Source of the DNA: Nocardioidaceae bacterium
GTDB taxonomy: Bacteria; Actinomycetota; Actinomycetes; Propionibacteriales; Nocardioidaceae
NCBI GenBank assembly: GCA_013698435.1
Contig: JACCVA010000138.1
Coordinates: 1-13,356, forward strand
Length of the DNA: 13,356 nt
Direction of reading: 5' to 3'
The position numbers were made by a program, and so were the translations under genes. How positions within the stretch are numbered: position 1 is the first letter of the stretch; every line of letters begins with the position of its first letter. Below are positions 12,344-13,356 of the stretch, piece after piece. The notes under the pieces were generated by a model. That model did not search any database, was not told the DNA's origin, and was given only the letters and a program-made list of their open reading frames with translations.

Positions 12344-13356
12344 CAGCGAGGCACCCCAGGGCGTGCCAGCTCCTCGAGCAGCCGGCTGCACTGGGAGCCC
12401 ATGCGTCCACGGGCGACCGGCCCCAGCCCTTCGTTCACATTGCGTTCGAGCCCGCGCTGCGAGGCGATCTCGCCCGCCAGCGGTAGCCGCAGCACCGCCG
12501 CGAGGTCGTCCGCTCGGACCTCGCCACCAGCAGACTGCCGGACGACCAGCCGGATGTCACCGCACAGCAGCCGCAGGGTGGCGAGCTGACGCTCGGCGCT
12601 GGCCGCCACCCGCACGTCTGCCGTGCAGACCACGAGCACGACGTCAGAAAGCACCACCGCCTCGACCGCCGCGTCATCGAGGCGGCGCGGCAGGTCGATC
12701 ACGACCACGTCAGAGCCCCGTTGGCCGGCGCGGATCATGGCTCGCATCGCTGCCGGCTCGACGTGGGACTCGTCGCCGCGATCCCAGGAGAGCACCGCAA
12801 CGCCATCGGCACCCGGCAGCGCCTCGCGCAGCGCCGTCGCCGTCACCCTGCCCTGGGTGGCCGCAACCTCCGGCCACCGGAGCCCTCCTGCGGCCTCGCA
12901 TCCCAGTACGAGCTCGATCCCTCCACCCAGCGGGTCGGCATCGATGAGCAGGACCCGGCGGTCGGCCCGGGCGGCCTGCAACGCCAGACCGGCGGCGAGG
13001 GTCGATGCCCCGGCACCCCCGCGACCGCCGACCACCCCGACGGTGAGGGCCCGAGCGGCGGGTGCTTCGACGGCGTCCGACAACCGCTCGACCAGCCAGC
13101 CCTGGGCGACCGGCAGCAGAGCAACCTGATCCGCACCGATCTCCACGCCCAGCCGCCACAGCGCGGCCGACTCCGGGTCGCGGCTGACCAGCCAGACGTC
13201 GCTTCGGCGCTGGAACGCCCGGCCCGCCACGTCTTCGGCGCGGTCACTGCCTACGAGCACGCACGAAGCCCGCCACCAGTCGGCGCGGGCATGGTCGGGG
13301 TCAGCAACGACGGTCGGCGTGGCGTTGGCCGCGGCGCACAGGCGCATCAGATCGGC
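12343..13356 (-). CDS. CpaE/TadZ-like MinD-family protein, Ssd-like (Rv3660c-like), 5' end outside window
   Basis: The frame runs off the right edge, and 337 residues are visible. The ATG at 13347 is probably internal, since the frame continues upstream and homologues have residues before this point. The N-terminal ~100 residues look like a degenerate receiver-like domain (LVGSDRAEDV, WLVSRDPESAALW). A MinD/ParA-type domain follows. Its P-loop, GRGGAGAST (108-116 counted from that ATG), has Ala where the catalytic lysine of GKT should be. LLIDADPLGGG (133-143) keeps the Walker A' aspartates, and VVVIDLPRR (214-222) is the Walker B. CpaE/TadZ proteins place the Tad machine in the cell. In mycobacteria this gene is called septum-site-determining (Ssd). 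It is first in the operon and overlaps tadA by one base. The altered P-loop is a family trait, so it is probably not a mutation. Confidence 0.85.
   Translation of the reverse strand, partial: ADLMRLCAAANATPTVVADPDHARADWWRASCVLVGSDRAEDVAGRAFQRRSDVWLVSRDPESAALWRLGVEIGADQVALLPVAQGWLVERLSDAVEAPAARALTVGVVGGRGGAGASTLAAGLALQAARADRRVLLIDADPLGGGIELVLGCEAAGGLRWPEVAATQGRVTATALREALPGADGVAVLSWDRGDESHVEPAAMRAMIRAGQRGSDVVVIDLPRRLDDAAVEAVVLSDVVLVVCTADVRVAASAERQLATLRLLCGDIRLVVRQSAGGEVRADDLAAVLRLPLAGEIASQRGLERNVNEGLGPVARGRMGSQCSRLLEELARPGVPR

Noticed and set aside
1..13356. CRISPR array, tRNA/rRNA genes, insertion sequences or phage genes
   Set aside because: No regularly spaced repeats, tRNA-like cloverleaf, transposase or integrase frame was recognised anywhere in the window.

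Overview
The window is high-GC DNA with many GTG starts and tightly overlapping genes. Gene content and order point to an actinobacterium. My best guess is Nocardioidaceae/Propionibacteriales, but this is inferred from protein style only. No RNA genes, insertion sequences or CRISPR arrays are visible. Very long open frames opposite the pyrophosphatase and other genes are GC-driven shadows.

Region 1 (1-2522) holds three related sulfotransferase genes. One is the 3' end of a plus-strand gene. The other two form a minus-strand pair overlapping by 8 nt. They converge with a single base between the stop codons. All three share a C-terminal G-Y-x-[IV]-V-G-[DS]-L-[DN]-[DE]-L motif.

Region 2 (2636-5517, minus strand) carries a K+-independent-type membrane H+-pyrophosphatase (hppA) and a BldG-like STAS anti-anti-sigma factor. 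The anti-sigma gene that lies between the corresponding Streptomyces genes is absent. Each gene has a perfect 7-bp hairpin immediately upstream of its Shine-Dalgarno sequence.

Region 3 (5644-8466, plus strand) holds a DECH-box helicase of the YprA/MrfA type with a C-terminal cysteine cluster. It is followed by a small two-helix LapA-like membrane protein.

Region 4 (8487-13356, minus strand) is a seven-gene Tad/Flp-pilus-like operon. Its transcription order is CpaE/Ssd-like (running off the window), TadA ATPase, TadB, TadC, a Flp-like mini-pilin (DUF4244), TadE and a TadE/G-like protein. This matches Mycobacterium tuberculosis Rv3660c to Rv3654c gene for gene. With the adjacent DECH helicase it forms the actinobacterial 'helicase/secretion neighbourhood', whose linking biology is still not understood. 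A perfect stem-loop spans the tadC stop codon just ahead of the pilin gene. Another lies between the convergent lapA-like and tad genes and fits a bidirectional terminator.

The most promising under-described system is the helicase plus reduced Tad machine. The window contains the motor, platform and pilin-like substrates, but no prepilin peptidase and no outer-membrane parts. All starts chosen here rest on ribosome-binding sites and overlaps seen in the sequence. Family and synteny statements are from memory, not from searches.
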